DNA of 64,000 nt from Fibrobacter succinogenes (GTDB lineage: Bacteria > Fibrobacterota > Fibrobacteria > Fibrobacterales > Fibrobacteraceae). The first letter of the stretch is position 1. Each line of letters begins with the position of its first letter. Made by a program: the position numbers and the translations under genes. A model generated the notes under the pieces. That model saw only the letters and a program-made list of their open reading frames with translations. It was not told the origin of the DNA and made no database searches. This document shows positions 1 through 9,074 of the stretch, piece after piece. The stretch lies in NCBI GenBank assembly GCA_902762795.1, contig CACWPM010000009.1, positions 107,219-171,218 of the forward strand, written 5' to 3'.

Positions 1-1001
1 TGGACAGCTTCTTCCACATTTCGAACCTTTATCCGAACTACCCGCAGGTAAACCTTGCCAAGGCTCTTCTCGCTGCAACGGGTTATGACAAGGCTTTCTT
101 CTGCAACTCCGGTACCGAAGCTAACGAAGGCTGCATCAAGTTTGCACGTAAGTATTTCGATCGCAAGGGCGAAAAGAACCGCCAGAAGATCGTGACGTTC
201 ATCAACAGCTTCCACGGTCGTACGTTTGCAGCCCTTTCTGCAACAGGTCAGCCGGCTATCCGCGAAGGCTTTGGCTCCATGCCGGGTGACTTTGTTCACG
301 TTCCTTGGAACGATGTCGCAGCCCTCAAGGCCGAAGTCAACAACGACACTTGCGCCATCATGCTCGAATCTCTCGCTGCCGAAGGCGGCGTGATGACTGT
401 TTCCGATGAAATGGTCGCTGCCATCAACAGCTTGAAGAAAGAATTCGGCTGCCTCGTGATTGTCGACGAAGTCCAGGCAGGCATGGGTCGTCTCGGAACA
501 TTCCTTGGCCTCCAGAAGCATGGCATTGACGCTGACCTCGTATCGCTTGCCAAGGCGCTTGGCGGCGGTCTCCCGCTCGGTGCAGTGCTCCTCCGCCAGA
601 AGGTCGCTGACCAGCTCAAGGCGGGCGATCATGGCACGACATTTGGTGGTAACCCGGTTGCTTGCGCAGTGGGTCTCGCTGTCGTGAACCAGATTGCAAA
701 GCCGGAATTCCTCGCCAATGTCGAAGCTCGCTCCGCTCAGCTCAAGGCTGGCCTCGAAGCTATCGCCGCAAAGTTCCCGGCAGTGAAGGGTGTGCGTGGT
801 GAAGGCCTTATTCTCGGCCTCGCTCTCGACGAATCGCTCCCGGTCGGCAATGTGATTGCTGCCGCTCGCAACGAAGGCATGATGGTTCTCAGCGCTAAGG
901 GCAACGTGCTCCGTTTGCTCCCGCCGCTGAATGTCTCCGCTGCCGAATGCGATGAAGCGCTTGCAAAGCTTGGCGCGGCTTTCGCCGTCGCAACGAAGTA
1001 A
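1..1001 (+). CDS. argD: Acetylornithine aminotransferase, 5' end outside window
   Basis: Class III PLP-dependent aminotransferase that makes N-acetylornithine in arginine biosynthesis. The reading frame is open from base 3 to the stop at 999-1001, giving about 332 visible residues, so only the N-terminal 60-70 residues of a roughly 400-residue enzyme are missing. Visible marks are NSGTEANEGCIKFAR (PLP phosphate region), NSFHGRTFAALSATGQ, the acidic stretch VIVDEVQAGMGR, and SLAKALGGGLPLGA with the Schiff-base lysine at about visible residue 184. The first ATG inside the window (192) is internal, not the start. ArgD is hard to separate from ornithine or GABA aminotransferases by eye, but argG at 57.7 kb fits an intact arginine pathway. 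Confidence 0.9.
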   Translation, partial: DSFFHISNLYPNYPQVNLAKALLAATGYDKAFFCNSGTEANEGCIKFARKYFDRKGEKNRQKIVTFINSFHGRTFAALSATGQPAIREGFGSMPGDFVHVPWNDVAALKAEVNNDTCAIMLESLAAEGGVMTVSDEMVAAINSLKKEFGCLVIVDEVQAGMGRLGTFLGLQKHGIDADLVSLAKALGGGLPLGAVLLRQKVADQLKAGDHGTTFGGNPVACAVGLAVVNQIAKPEFLANVEARSAQLKAGLEAIAAKFPAVKGVRGEGLILGLALDESLPVGNVIAAARNEGMMVLSAKGNVLRLLPPLNVSAAECDEALAKLGAAFAVATK

Positions 1002-1442
1002 TTTTTACGATAAGCTTCGCATTACGGCGTTGCAGAAATCCAATCGGCTCGGCAATGCATGCATATAAATACGCTTGCGCTGCGCTCGCCTCATTGATTT
1101 TCTCGGACTCTCGCTGTACGATTTGTACAGCGTCGGTCCTGCGGCCTTGTTCTGCTCGCTTCTCCTAAAAATTTAAACAGTTGATTTGTCATGCCCGACC
1201 GTCATCCTCGAAGCTTGTCATTCTCGACCTTGTCATCCTCGAAGCGAAGCGTAGGGGAACCATAATTTCTTGTATCTACATTTGGGAGGGAAACCATCAT
1301 TTCTTGGATTGCACTTGCGTAGGGGATCCATTATTTTTCAAATCGGACGTTTGGGCATCACCTTTTAAAAACAGCCTATGGATAAACTCCATAGGCTAAA
1401 TTTTTTGCCATCAGCACGTTAATTTATGTAGTTTATACAACG
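1002..1442. other. Intergenic region with decayed repeats and a terminator
   Basis: No credible gene; the 72-residue frame at 1181-1399 is made of repeat sequence. The region has fragments of the GTCATCCTCGAAGCG repeat family (about 1198-1250), three diverged copies of a motif like GTAGGGGAACCATAATTTC starting near 1251, 1286 and 1319, and a hairpin terminator at 1373-1406. Confidence 0.6.
1373..1406 (+). terminator. Intrinsic terminator
   Basis: Perfect 9-bp stem AGCCTATGG (1373-1381) with CCATAGGCT (1389-1397), 7-base loop, then AAA and six T. It lies 370 bases after argD, so it may end argD read-through or a transcript from the repeat region. Confidence 0.7.
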
Positions 1443-2324
1443 ATGAAATTCCCGAAGTTAATAAGCATTTTTGTTGCAATCCTTTTGACCTTGTTTTGCA
1501 TTTCTTGTTCAAAATCGGACGAGGAACCAGTTTCTAGTTTAAAGGAGTCGGGATCTGTTTATACAAAAGACTATTTTGTTCTGCGGCCATTTCATATAGC
1601 GTTGCCCAAGGGATATTCTGTGGAAAATATTCCTCATTTTGAGTTGGGTATTTACCATATTAAAGATTCTGTAGGGCATAAGCTTATGACTTTCATTCAA
1701 ATGACGCACTATCATGGTGCATATCCGATTTCGTTTTTGCCTCCAAAAAATCCTAATGAGTTTAGCGAGGCGGGAAGGCTTGATACGGTTGTAACTATCG
1801 ATGGAGTAAAAACTAAAAAGCGACAAGTTTATATTTGGTCTGATCGAACTCCGTTAAAGCGAAAAAGTTGGCAACCTCCTGAAATAGTTGAGTTTATTTA
1901 TTATCCCGATCAGGTTGATTCTTCTATTTGCGAAAATATAATCCGTTCTGCCAAAATCCATAGTTATAATAAAGATTATATGTGCAATATTTATGTGTCT
2001 GAAAATAATTCTTTAGAAGGTTCAAAAATGTCTAGAATGCGCAATTCGCAGATAAAAGATGTTCAAACATTGGTAAAAGATATCGAGTTGTTGCCCGCTG
2101 CGACTGCGGATCAAGACTTCTTTGAAAAGAGCGGAAAATACCTTTTCCTCGCCGATTGCTTTATGAATGATGAATACAAGGGCTCTTTTCACATCGATGA
2201 ATCCTGTGAAATCGGATGGAACGGAAAATACGCCGAAAAAGAAGACATCCTTGATTTGCTAGATGCCATGGAAGATAAACAGTTTAAAGAAAAACTCGTG
2301 AAAAAGTGTGGTTCTTTGCAATGA
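1443..2324 (+). CDS. Hypothetical lipoprotein
   Basis: A 293-residue secreted protein of unknown function. The N-terminus MKFPKLISIFVAILLTLFCISC is a typical type II signal peptide; the lipidated cysteine would be Cys22 or so, followed by SKSDEEP. The rest is mixed polar sequence with no motif I recognise. The C-terminal 80 residues (from about 210) are denser in acidic residues and include two cysteines (DCFMNDEYKGSF, ESCEIGWNG) that could form a disulphide. The gene is AT-rich and uses less biased codons than argD, as does its neighbour at 2389, so the pair may be a species-specific insertion. It is separated from the next lipoprotein by 64 bases and could be co-transcribed with it. Confidence 0.75.
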   Translation: MKFPKLISIFVAILLTLFCISCSKSDEEPVSSLKESGSVYTKDYFVLRPFHIALPKGYSVENIPHFELGIYHIKDSVGHKLMTFIQMTHYHGAYPISFLPPKNPNEFSEAGRLDTVVTIDGVKTKKRQVYIWSDRTPLKRKSWQPPEIVEFIYYPDQVDSSICENIIRSAKIHSYNKDYMCNIYVSENNSLEGSKMSRMRNSQIKDVQTLVKDIELLPAATADQDFFEKSGKYLFLADCFMNDEYKGSFHIDESCEIGWNGKYAEKEDILDLLDAMEDKQFKEKLVKKCGSLQ

Positions 2325-2388
2325 AATTTGAAGAATTATTGATTTTATACTTAATACTAGATTGTGCCGAACAGGATTTTTAACAACG

Positions 2389-3978
2389 ATGAAAAAACTT
2401 GTTTTCCTTTTAATTTGTTTAACGTTTTTGATATCGTGTGGCGATTCTTCATCGCTCCGCTTGGTTGATGGTTGTTATCAGATTGGATCTCCTGAAGCGC
2501 TTTATGAATTTGCTGCCGTCGTGAATAAACGTGATTCGGTTGGCGATAGATCCCCTATTTGTGCAGAGTTGACTTCGAACATTGTTGTGAACGAATCTCC
2601 GTGGCAAAACATGCAAAACGTTAAAGTCTGGTTTCCGATGAAAAATTTTGTGGGAACTTTTGATGGCCGAGGGCATGTGATTCGTGGCTTGTATTTTGAT
2701 GATGAATCCCAAAAGAGTTCTGGTCTTTTTGCTTCTGTCGCGCAATCTGCAAAGTCTGTGATTCGAAACCTAGGTGTTGAGGATTCTTATTTCAATGCGA
2801 GAATGAATGTCGGCGGAATCGTCGGCCTTGCTGATAGTGCGACAAACCTGACTTTTGATAATGTATACTATGCTGGAACTTTGTATGAAAATCATCGAAG
2901 TTTACAAGATGGTTATTTATCTATAAAAAATGTTGGAGGGTTAATTGGCCTTGCTTACCGTGTGTCCCATCTATCCATAACAAATTCTTATAGCACGGTA
3001 AAGGGACTCTACCTTGTGGGAAATGTTGTACGTTTTGCATATAGACGGGATACTTTTTATAAAGATGAGGGTTTGATCGAAGATCTTATTTTCCCAGCTC
3101 CAATTGATATTGTCAATTCTTTTTACTGTGAAGGAGATTCTTCGGAATATGGAGGCTATTCTGTAACAACGGAACAATTTAGAGATGGAACGGTGGCCCA
3201 TGCCTTGCATAAATACGATACGTCATCGGTGAAATTGAATGATGTTGAAGATAAAGTATTGTTTGCGAAACGGATTCGGTTCAAGACGCCTCGCTTAGTG
3301 GAGGGTTGTTACCAAATTACTTCTGTTGATGAACTATATGGATTTTCGGCGATTGTAAATGGCCTGATGGGCATGGAAAAGAATCGTGGCGCATGTGGCG
3401 TTCTTACCGCAGATATAGAAATCAACCACCAAATAAAAAAGGAAGAGTTGATGGATGATAATGACTTTTATATGATGAATGAGGATAAATGCCGAAAGCT
3501 GATTCCTTGGATTCCGATGATGGATTTTGGTGGAACTTTTGATGGTCAAGGTCATTCTATTTCAGGTTTGTTTGTCAATGCGGTTTCTCGTGGAACAGGA
3601 CTTTTTGGCTCTGCTCGTAAAGTCAATGGACCTGTAACGATAAAAAATATTACGCTCAAGAATTCCTTTATTTACGGTCATAATCGCATCGGGGCTTTTG
3701 TTGGATTTGTTCATGATTCAACAGAGTTGTTTATCAAGAACAGTCGCAATTTATCGGGAGTTCATGGAACTCCGTATTTGGGAGGCTTTGTTGGATATGT
3801 CGGGGACTCGGCTGTGTTAGAAATTTCGGATTCGTATAGTGGTGGTGAAATTAATGGCGAACGGTATTACGATGCTTTTGTCGGAGGCAAGAGCGGCAAG
3901 GCGGTTGTTTCTGTGAAAAAATCTTTTTATGCGGATTCGCTTGTTTCAAAGTATGGAAAAAAATCTAGAAAGAATTGA
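2389..3978 (+). CDS. GLUG-repeat lipoprotein, internally duplicated
   Basis: About 529 residues, starting at the ATG of MKKLVFLLICLTFLISCGDSS; a TTG 27 bases upstream is in frame but would spoil the signal peptide. The lipobox LISC predicts lipidation at Cys18. The mature protein has two similar halves. Each opens with LVDGCYQIGSPEALYEFAA or LVEGCYQITSVDELYGFSA, continues with a GTFDGRGHVIRGLY or GTFDGQGHSISGLF motif, then has GLUG-type turns such as NVGGIVGLADSA and NVGGLIGLAY. These motifs are typical of right-handed beta-solenoid surface proteins found as adhesin or peptidase modules. Role inferred: cell-surface structural or adhesive protein. The two halves, about residues 20-290 and 300-529, suggest an internal gene duplication. 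Confidence 0.8.
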   Translation: MKKLVFLLICLTFLISCGDSSSLRLVDGCYQIGSPEALYEFAAVVNKRDSVGDRSPICAELTSNIVVNESPWQNMQNVKVWFPMKNFVGTFDGRGHVIRGLYFDDESQKSSGLFASVAQSAKSVIRNLGVEDSYFNARMNVGGIVGLADSATNLTFDNVYYAGTLYENHRSLQDGYLSIKNVGGLIGLAYRVSHLSITNSYSTVKGLYLVGNVVRFAYRRDTFYKDEGLIEDLIFPAPIDIVNSFYCEGDSSEYGGYSVTTEQFRDGTVAHALHKYDTSSVKLNDVEDKVLFAKRIRFKTPRLVEGCYQITSVDELYGFSAIVNGLMGMEKNRGACGVLTADIEINHQIKKEELMDDNDFYMMNEDKCRKLIPWIPMMDFGGTFDGQGHSISGLFVNAVSRGTGLFGSARKVNGPVTIKNITLKNSFIYGHNRIGAFVGFVHDSTELFIKNSRNLSGVHGTPYLGGFVGYVGDSAVLEISDSYSGGEINGERYYDAFVGGKSGKAVVSVKKSFYADSLVSKYGKKSRKN

Positions 3979-4345
3979 GTGGTAATAAATTTCATTCCCT
4001 CAATTTTAAAATGAAACCTATTTTATATTACTTTGTTATAGCCAACTTGATTGGATGTCTCTCTTGTCGGAAGTGTCCACTATAATCACTAATGGCTAGT
4101 ACTAGAATATGAGTAGAGATAGGAATGGGTATGCAAAAAGGAACGGGTATGTCAGAAATTTGGAACTTGAACCGAGCGTTATGATTCCCATCACGAAAAT
4201 GAACATGTCGGCCAAGACAATGGTTTGTAAAAAAATGCCCGCACGAGGCGGACATCTTGCAATTGCGCAAAGGAAAGTAGTACAGTGTGCGTGACAATTT
4301 TTTGTAGCAGTTCCTGTCTACTTCCGACTTCCTATTTTCTACAGC
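3979..4345. other. Intergenic region, no gene seen
   Basis: Short frames exist on both strands (for example 4109-4294) but neither resembles a protein. A weak hairpin formed by AATTGAG at the lipoprotein stop and CTCAATT near 4005 may be a terminator. The last 30 bases enter a heptad repeat run that continues into the end of the next gene. Confidence 0.5.
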
Positions 4346-4355
4346 CTACTCCTTA
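4314..4355. repeat. Heptad repeat cluster A
   Basis: Six consecutive 7-base units: CTGTCTA, CTTCCGA, CTTCCTA, TTTTCTA, CAGCCTA, CTCCTTA. Each ends in a CTA-like triplet. The run crosses the stop codon of the radical SAM gene at 4346-4348. Confidence 0.75.
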
Positions 4356-5851
4356 ATCGTCGGAGCCTGTCTTGCGACTGGCGCAAGTTCACCATGCTTT
4401 CTGAACAAGTGCTTCACGAGCGTGCCGAATCCACGGAGGACGCGGTAACGTTCGCGTGGGTTCTTGATAGCCATGATGCCTTGATGGAATATGTAGCTCG
4501 GGCGCAGGTAAAATTCACGGCGGGCCTTGTCGCAGAAATCGACAAGTGCCTGGCTGGTGAGTTCACCGCGCTGGATCGTGGTGCGGTGGAAACCGTCTTT
4601 GTCGAGCCACTGGCTATAGTCCTTGGACTTGAGCGCTCCGCTTTCGAGAGCTTCCTTGTAGGCTTCGGTACCGGGGTATGCCATGATGGGGTAGAACTGC
4701 GCCGTGTTCGGATTCAGCTTCTTGGCGTAGTCGAGCGTCATGCGGAGCGTTTCCGGCGTGTCGCCCGGGTTACCGACCATGAAGCAGCCGTGAACGAGGA
4801 GTCCTGCCTTGCGGGCGTTCTTCGTAAATTCAATCGCCTTGTCCGTGTTCTTCACGCCCTTGTGGATCTTTTCGAGAACCTCGGGGCTTGCACTTTCGAA
4901 GCCCACGCACATTTCGCGGCCACCGGCCTTCTTCATGAGCTTGAGCAAGTCGAGCGGCACATCGGCGCGGGCGTTGCAGCTCCACGTAATCTTGAGACCG
5001 CGTTCGAGAATCAAGTTGCAAATTTGGCGCACGTGTTCGTGACTTGCTGTAAACGTATCGTCTTCGAAGAACACTTCGCCTAAATCTTCGAAGTTTTCCT
5101 TGATGTACTGCAGTTCGTCGACAACGTCCTTTGGATCGCGGCGGCGGAACTTGTGGCCGTTGAGCGTCTGCGGAATCACGCAGTAGCTGCAGTGGTTCGG
5201 GCAACCGCGGCCACTGAGAATCACGATAAGCGGGTTCAGGTTCGCGCCGTAAAAATACTTCTTGTAGCAGCTGTAAAGGTGCTTGCGATAGACCTTGGAA
5301 ACCCACGGGATTTCGTTCAGGTTTTCGATCTTCGGGCCTTCGGGCTGGAAGTCCACCTTGCCTTCGGCTGTGCGGTAGGCTAGCCCCGCGAACTGACCAA
5401 CGGGAGCTCCATCGCCACGCAATGCGCGGACGAGGTTCCGGCAAGTGTAATCGGCTTCGCCAATCACCACAAAGTCCAGCGACGGTTCCATTTCCATGGA
5501 CTCGAGCGGCTCGGCTGTAGCGTGCGTGCCCATGATGGCGACCTTCACGTTCGGCAATTCTTGCTTGATCGCGTGGACCACTTTCAGGTCGTTCAAAATA
5601 CTCGGGGTGCTCGTGCTGCAAATGACAAGCTCCGGGCCGAACTTCTTGATGCCTTCGAGCGTCTGCGCGAGGTCGAGTTCCATGGCGGGGCTGTCGATCA
5701 GCTGGATTTCGTTGCCGTCGGCTTCACAAACGCCGGCAGCATAACTCAAAAACATGGGCCAGTAAAGTGTACTGGACTTCGTAACACACGGGGAGCGGGA
5801 TTCCCGACTGAACATCGGGTGGAAGGGGGGATTTAAAAAAGTAACATGCAT
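4346..5851 (-). CDS. B12-binding domain radical SAM protein
   Basis: About 501 residues. The N-terminal part (1-150: NPPFHPMFSRESRSP, LVICSTSTPSILNDL, VAIMGTHATAEP, FVVIGEADYTCRNL) has the layout of a cobalamin-binding fold as in class B radical SAM methyltransferases and BchE-like enzymes. Then comes SGRGCPNHCSYCVIP with the CxxxCxxC that binds the 4Fe-4S cluster and SAM, followed by FFEDDTFTAS, GFESASPEVLEKIHKG and HGCFMVGNPGDTPET, all usual for the Elp3-type TIM barrel. Substrate is not predictable; relatives act in lipid, hopanoid or cell-envelope modification. The start MHVTFLNPPF is preferred over an ATG 18 bases upstream because the fold normally begins here. It is divergent from the MORN gene at 5901. 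Confidence 0.85.
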   Translation of the reverse strand: MHVTFLNPPFHPMFSRESRSPCVTKSSTLYWPMFLSYAAGVCEADGNEIQLIDSPAMELDLAQTLEGIKKFGPELVICSTSTPSILNDLKVVHAIKQELPNVKVAIMGTHATAEPLESMEMEPSLDFVVIGEADYTCRNLVRALRGDGAPVGQFAGLAYRTAEGKVDFQPEGPKIENLNEIPWVSKVYRKHLYSCYKKYFYGANLNPLIVILSGRGCPNHCSYCVIPQTLNGHKFRRRDPKDVVDELQYIKENFEDLGEVFFEDDTFTASHEHVRQICNLILERGLKITWSCNARADVPLDLLKLMKKAGGREMCVGFESASPEVLEKIHKGVKNTDKAIEFTKNARKAGLLVHGCFMVGNPGDTPETLRMTLDYAKKLNPNTAQFYPIMAYPGTEAYKEALESGALKSKDYSQWLDKDGFHRTTIQRGELTSQALVDFCDKARREFYLRPSYIFHQGIMAIKNPRERYRVLRGFGTLVKHLFRKHGELAPVARQAPTIKE

Positions 5852-5900
5852 GACGGACACAAAATACATAATCTAAATGGAATATGCTACATTATAAGCG
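5852..5900. promoter_or_regulatory. Shared divergent promoter region
   Basis: The 49 bases between the two divergent starts must hold both promoters. On the minus strand GCTTATAATGTAGC has a perfect TATAAT -10 box ahead of the radical SAM gene. No clear -35 box is visible on either strand. Confidence 0.4.
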
Positions 5901-6524
5901 ATGAAAAAGCTTTTTTTGATGTTTTTTTCGTGCATGTTGATGGGAAGCGTGACTATTTCGTCTGCTTTGGCTGCACCAGCCGATGTTCGTGGGGCGTTGG
6001 ACACTGTTTGGACGAGGTATGATGACGGTCGCGTGGCTCGGGTTTATACAGTCAAAAAGGGAACCGATGAGCGCGAAGGACTGGCTCTTTCGTATCACCC
6101 CAATGGAACGCTTGCCATTGAAGCTCCATATAGGAATGGTAAATTGGAGGGCGTTTTCCGCTCGTACGATGTGAACGGAAAGCTGCACGAGACAATTGGC
6201 TATATGGACGGCGTTGAAGAAGGTTATAGCATCACTTATTATACGAACGGAAAAAGAAAAAACCGCGAAATGTATCAACGAGGCGTACTAAACGGTATGT
6301 CGGAGGACTGGTACGAAAATGGAAAACTCCGCCGCCAAATTCCGTACGTGGACGGACAAATTCACGGTATAGTGAAAATTTATGACGAAATGGGATTTTT
6401 GGTCGAAGATATGAATTTTGACAGGGGTCTCCGCAATGGCGCCTACCATCGCTACAGCTTTGGTAAGCTTGTTCTAGATGCGGAATTCAAAGATAACCGT
6501 TGCGTCAAAAATTGCAATTTTTAA
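5901..6524 (+). CDS. MORN-repeat secreted protein
   Basis: A 207-residue protein with signal peptide MKKLFLMFFSCMLMGSVTISSALA and cleavage before APADV. The mature part is made of MORN_2-type repeats (YwqK family): GLALSYHPNGTLAIEAPYRN, GVFRSYDVNGKLHETIGYMD, GYSITYYTNGKRKNREMYQR, GMSEDWYENGKLRRQIPYVD, GIVKIYDEMGFLVEDMNFDR and a last GAYHRYSFGKLVLDAEF. Each repeat is about 23 residues, six in all. Two cysteines near the C-terminus (CVKNC) may form a disulphide. MORN_2 proteins are often called antitoxins in databases through YwqK, but here the signal peptide argues for a periplasmic or surface scaffold. It converges with the dedA-like gene across heptad cluster B. Confidence 0.85.
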   Translation: MKKLFLMFFSCMLMGSVTISSALAAPADVRGALDTVWTRYDDGRVARVYTVKKGTDEREGLALSYHPNGTLAIEAPYRNGKLEGVFRSYDVNGKLHETIGYMDGVEEGYSITYYTNGKRKNREMYQRGVLNGMSEDWYENGKLRRQIPYVDGQIHGIVKIYDEMGFLVEDMNFDRGLRNGAYHRYSFGKLVLDAEFKDNRCVKNCNF

Positions 6525-6606
6525 TAGGTTATAGGTAACAAGTTGTAGGTGTGAGGATTATTAACCTACTACCTAACTCCTAAAACCTAACCCCTAATTA
6601 CTAATT
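6525..6606. repeat. Heptad repeat cluster B, facing TAGG and CCTA runs
   Basis: TAGGT occurs at 6525, 6532 and 6546 (one unit skipped), then CCTA occurs at 6565, 6572, 6579, 6586 and 6593, with ACTA at 6600. Spacing is exactly 7 or 14. The two runs are reverse complements in motif and could pair as an imperfect hairpin. The cluster fills the gap between two convergent genes and touches the stop of the DedA gene. Confidence 0.8.
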
Positions 6607-7357
6607 ACTTTTTCTTCGGCTTCACGGCGTTCCATACCATGTAGCCAATGAAGAGCACGCCAAAGCCAAGTAATGCTATGGCGAGTTCGGAATTGTATTT
6701 CTCGATGATGTCCTTTTGACCGTGGGCAAAATAGCCGAGTAGCGCAAGAACGCAGTTCCAGATAGTGGCGCCGAGGAACGTGTAAAGCGTGAATGGGGCT
6801 AGTTTCATCTTGGCAAGGCCTGCCGGAATGGATATCAGCTGGCGGATGACCGTGATGAGGCGACCGACGAATGTCGAAATCGCACCATGTTCGCGGAAGT
6901 AATTTTCAGCTTTTTCGACTTTCTGGACGTCGAGCAGCAAGAAATGTCCAAGACGGCTGTCTGCGAATTTATATATAATCGGGCGGCCGAGAATTTTTGC
7001 GAGATAGTAGTTGATGTAAGCGCCGATCAGTGCACCGAGTGTTGCAAAGAATACGATAAGAGCAATATTGAGTCCCGAACCCGGTTGCAATGCTTTGTAA
7101 GCGGCGGGTGGCACGACTAGTTCTGAAGGAAACGGGATGAACGAGCTTTCGATAGCCATTAAAAGCGTTATCGTTCCGTAGTTCAAGTTGTCGTTGTACC
7201 AGTCGATAATTTGGTTGTAAATCCCTGTCGACTTTGTGGTGTCTGCGGCGCTTGCAACAGCGCTTGCCGTGTCTGCAGAAAGCGTGTCAGCTGCAAAGGT
7301 AAAAGCTGTAAAAAGAAAAGCTAAAGCAATGGTAGTTTTAAGGACTGAATTTTTCAT
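6605..7357 (-). CDS. DedA family inner-membrane protein
   Basis: A 250-residue member of the DedA (SNARE-associated, VTT domain) family, whose members flip or transport undecaprenyl phosphate and other lipids. The family core is clear: AIESSFIPFPSELVVPPAAY with the Glu and Pro residues of the re-entrant loop, NYYLAKILGRPIIYK, and GRLITVIRQLISIPAGLAKM with the conserved arginines. Unlike most DedA proteins it begins with a cleavable-looking signal peptide (to AFTFA) and a 30-residue Ala/Ser/Thr-rich spacer before the first membrane segment. It lies 18 bases behind the PEGA-domain gene on the same strand, so it may be the last gene of that operon. Confidence 0.85.
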   Translation of the reverse strand: MKNSVLKTTIALAFLFTAFTFAADTLSADTASAVASAADTTKSTGIYNQIIDWYNDNLNYGTITLLMAIESSFIPFPSELVVPPAAYKALQPGSGLNIALIVFFATLGALIGAYINYYLAKILGRPIIYKFADSRLGHFLLLDVQKVEKAENYFREHGAISTFVGRLITVIRQLISIPAGLAKMKLAPFTLYTFLGATIWNCVLALLGYFAHGQKDIIEKYNSELAIALLGFGVLFIGYMVWNAVKPKKK

Positions 7358-7375
7358 TGGGGCAAATTTAGAAAT

Positions 7376-9067
7376 TTAAAAATAGAAGTAGAGGCCAACA
7401 CCGAGGAGGAGAGCTCCAGTTCCTAGCAAAATTCCACCGGCAATAGCCTTGTTATCGCCTTGATTGACGAGCTTTTTGTTTTCTTTGACTTTGTTCTGAT
7501 AATTTTTACCTTTGATTGCTCCAGGAATTTTTAGTTCGGATTTGATATCATCGGCATCGCTATAATCTAGATGGGCAAAGTACATAAGCAAAGCCCCGAT
7601 GAGCATCGTTCCTGCGGAGCCTCCGATGAAAGCCTCGCCAATGGTTTGCATTTTTTTGTCGTGCAGCCACTTGTTCTGTTTTTCGATTTCGTCGAAGTCC
7701 GTCAATTTTTGAAGATCGATGCTTAAGTCAATTTGCGAAATAGGTGCTACGAAAAAATGGAGAAGTGTATCGCGATAGCCAGCTTTGCGGATGATGAGAC
7801 TGTCTGTTCCCATGTCATAAGCAGGGATTTTGTTAGGAGTCTTTGCTATAGCCTTGGAATGCTTGGTTATGCTCTTGTTTGCTTTATAGACGTTTGCGCC
7901 TTCGGGGAATGTGAGAATACGGATTTCGGGAGAAACTCGTTTGAGCTTGAGCGAAATGTGGATTGTGTCGCCTGGTAGCGGGACAATGTTTGTACTTGCA
8001 CCCCAAAGGTGCCTTTCGACGTTCCAATAGGCATATACAGTGAATTTGGTTGTATCTGTGGTGATGAACGTGCAAGGCGATTTGCAAATGGCGTCTTTCT
8101 CGGTACGTGAAATCGTTGCGCCTTCCGGATCTGTTTCGATATGGATGTACGACCTGTTCTTTTTTGTCTTGATTGTTTCTTTCCCTTGAGCATCCAGTAA
8201 TTGATTCTTTAATTTGTTGTTTGTAATGGCATCGCTGAAAGCCTCTTCTCTAGAAATGTTTACGCTTGCCCTATGTAGCATTGGAAGCGAATCTTCATAG
8301 AATGCGTGAGTCAAGTTCAATGTTAAGCTGTCTGTTTTTATGTTCGACACGATCTCTCCGAAGTAGATAGACCTGTAACCGTGAGCAGCCAGTTCGTTTT
8401 GTATGCAAATGTTGTCGTTACAGTTGGTAATATCGCTTTTGCGGATGATTTGTGGCTTTTCACCAGCTTCCATCAAAAGACGTGCGGTAAGTCCTGTGAA
8501 CTGGTCGGCGATGGATTGCTCGACGCCTTCTGCGTTATAGGCTATAAGAATCGTTTTGATGGGTTGTGCCGCAGGCTTGTTGATATTCGTGTTGTTTGTT
8601 TGTTCTCCTTGTTGTACTTGTGTTGTGTCGGTTTTTGTTGGTGCTGTGTCCGCGGTGGACTCTTTTACGCTTGATGAACTTGCGACGGAGATGCTTACGC
8701 TAGAGGAACTTGGAATGGACGAACTGGATATAGTTGCAGAACTTTCGACAAGTGAACTTGAACTCGGCTCGACTTTTGTATTTGCTGGTGCTTTGGAACT
8801 CGACGAAATTGCAACGGCGTTACTTGGAGCGTTCAGCAAATCGTTGCCTTGTTCGTCCACTATTTTTTTGAATTGTCTTTTGGCAATCTTGACAATAGTG
8901 AATTTGTTTTGAATGTATCCGCCGAGACTTACGGTATCGTTTTCGATGCCCATAAGTTTTGCGCGCTGACGCGTTCCCGACAGAAGCTCGACATCAACGA
9001 AAATTCCTTCTGGATTTGCGAAGACGGTGGTTAAGGCGATTGCGAGTAGTAAGAAAAGTTTTTTCAT
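7376..9067 (-). CDS. PEGA-domain envelope protein with Ser-rich linker
   Basis: A 563-residue protein. Order of parts: signal peptide (1-18), a small beta domain (about 20-75, VDVELLSGTRQRAKLMGI), a Ser-rich linker (about 85-135), a segment like the nucleotide-free CsgG/TolB-type envelope proteins (about 165-290, LIAYNAEGVEQSIADQF), two PEGA-like domains (HIETDPEGATISRT, LTFPEGANVYKAN), then two hydrophobic segments at the C-terminus (TMLIGALLMYFA and GGILLGTGALLLGVGLYFYF) flanking a charged stretch. PEGA domains are surface or S-layer associated modules. Role inferred: envelope anchor of a surface complex built with the four genes upstream. It follows the 9075 gene by 7 bases, so translational coupling is likely. 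Confidence 0.7.
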   Translation of the reverse strand: MKKLFLLLAIALTTVFANPEGIFVDVELLSGTRQRAKLMGIENDTVSLGGYIQNKFTIVKIAKRQFKKIVDEQGNDLLNAPSNAVAISSSSKAPANTKVEPSSSSLVESSATISSSSIPSSSSVSISVASSSSVKESTADTAPTKTDTTQVQQGEQTNNTNINKPAAQPIKTILIAYNAEGVEQSIADQFTGLTARLLMEAGEKPQIIRKSDITNCNDNICIQNELAAHGYRSIYFGEIVSNIKTDSLTLNLTHAFYEDSLPMLHRASVNISREEAFSDAITNNKLKNQLLDAQGKETIKTKKNRSYIHIETDPEGATISRTEKDAICKSPCTFITTDTTKFTVYAYWNVERHLWGASTNIVPLPGDTIHISLKLKRVSPEIRILTFPEGANVYKANKSITKHSKAIAKTPNKIPAYDMGTDSLIIRKAGYRDTLLHFFVAPISQIDLSIDLQKLTDFDEIEKQNKWLHDKKMQTIGEAFIGGSAGTMLIGALLMYFAHLDYSDADDIKSELKIPGAIKGKNYQNKVKENKKLVNQGDNKAIAGGILLGTGALLLGVGLYFYF

Positions 9068-9074
9068 GTTCTAC

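Noticed and set aside
1181..1399. 72-residue small protein
   Set aside because: Encoded by repeat fragments and the terminator hairpin; no ribosome site.
4028..4297. Small genes on either strand in the 4-kb gap
   Set aside because: Low-complexity translations, no ribosome site, no hydrophobic or structured pattern.
5901..6524. Antitoxin of a toxin-antitoxin pair (YwqK naming)
   Set aside because: It has a signal peptide and no toxin gene beside it; the MORN repeats alone do not show an antitoxin.
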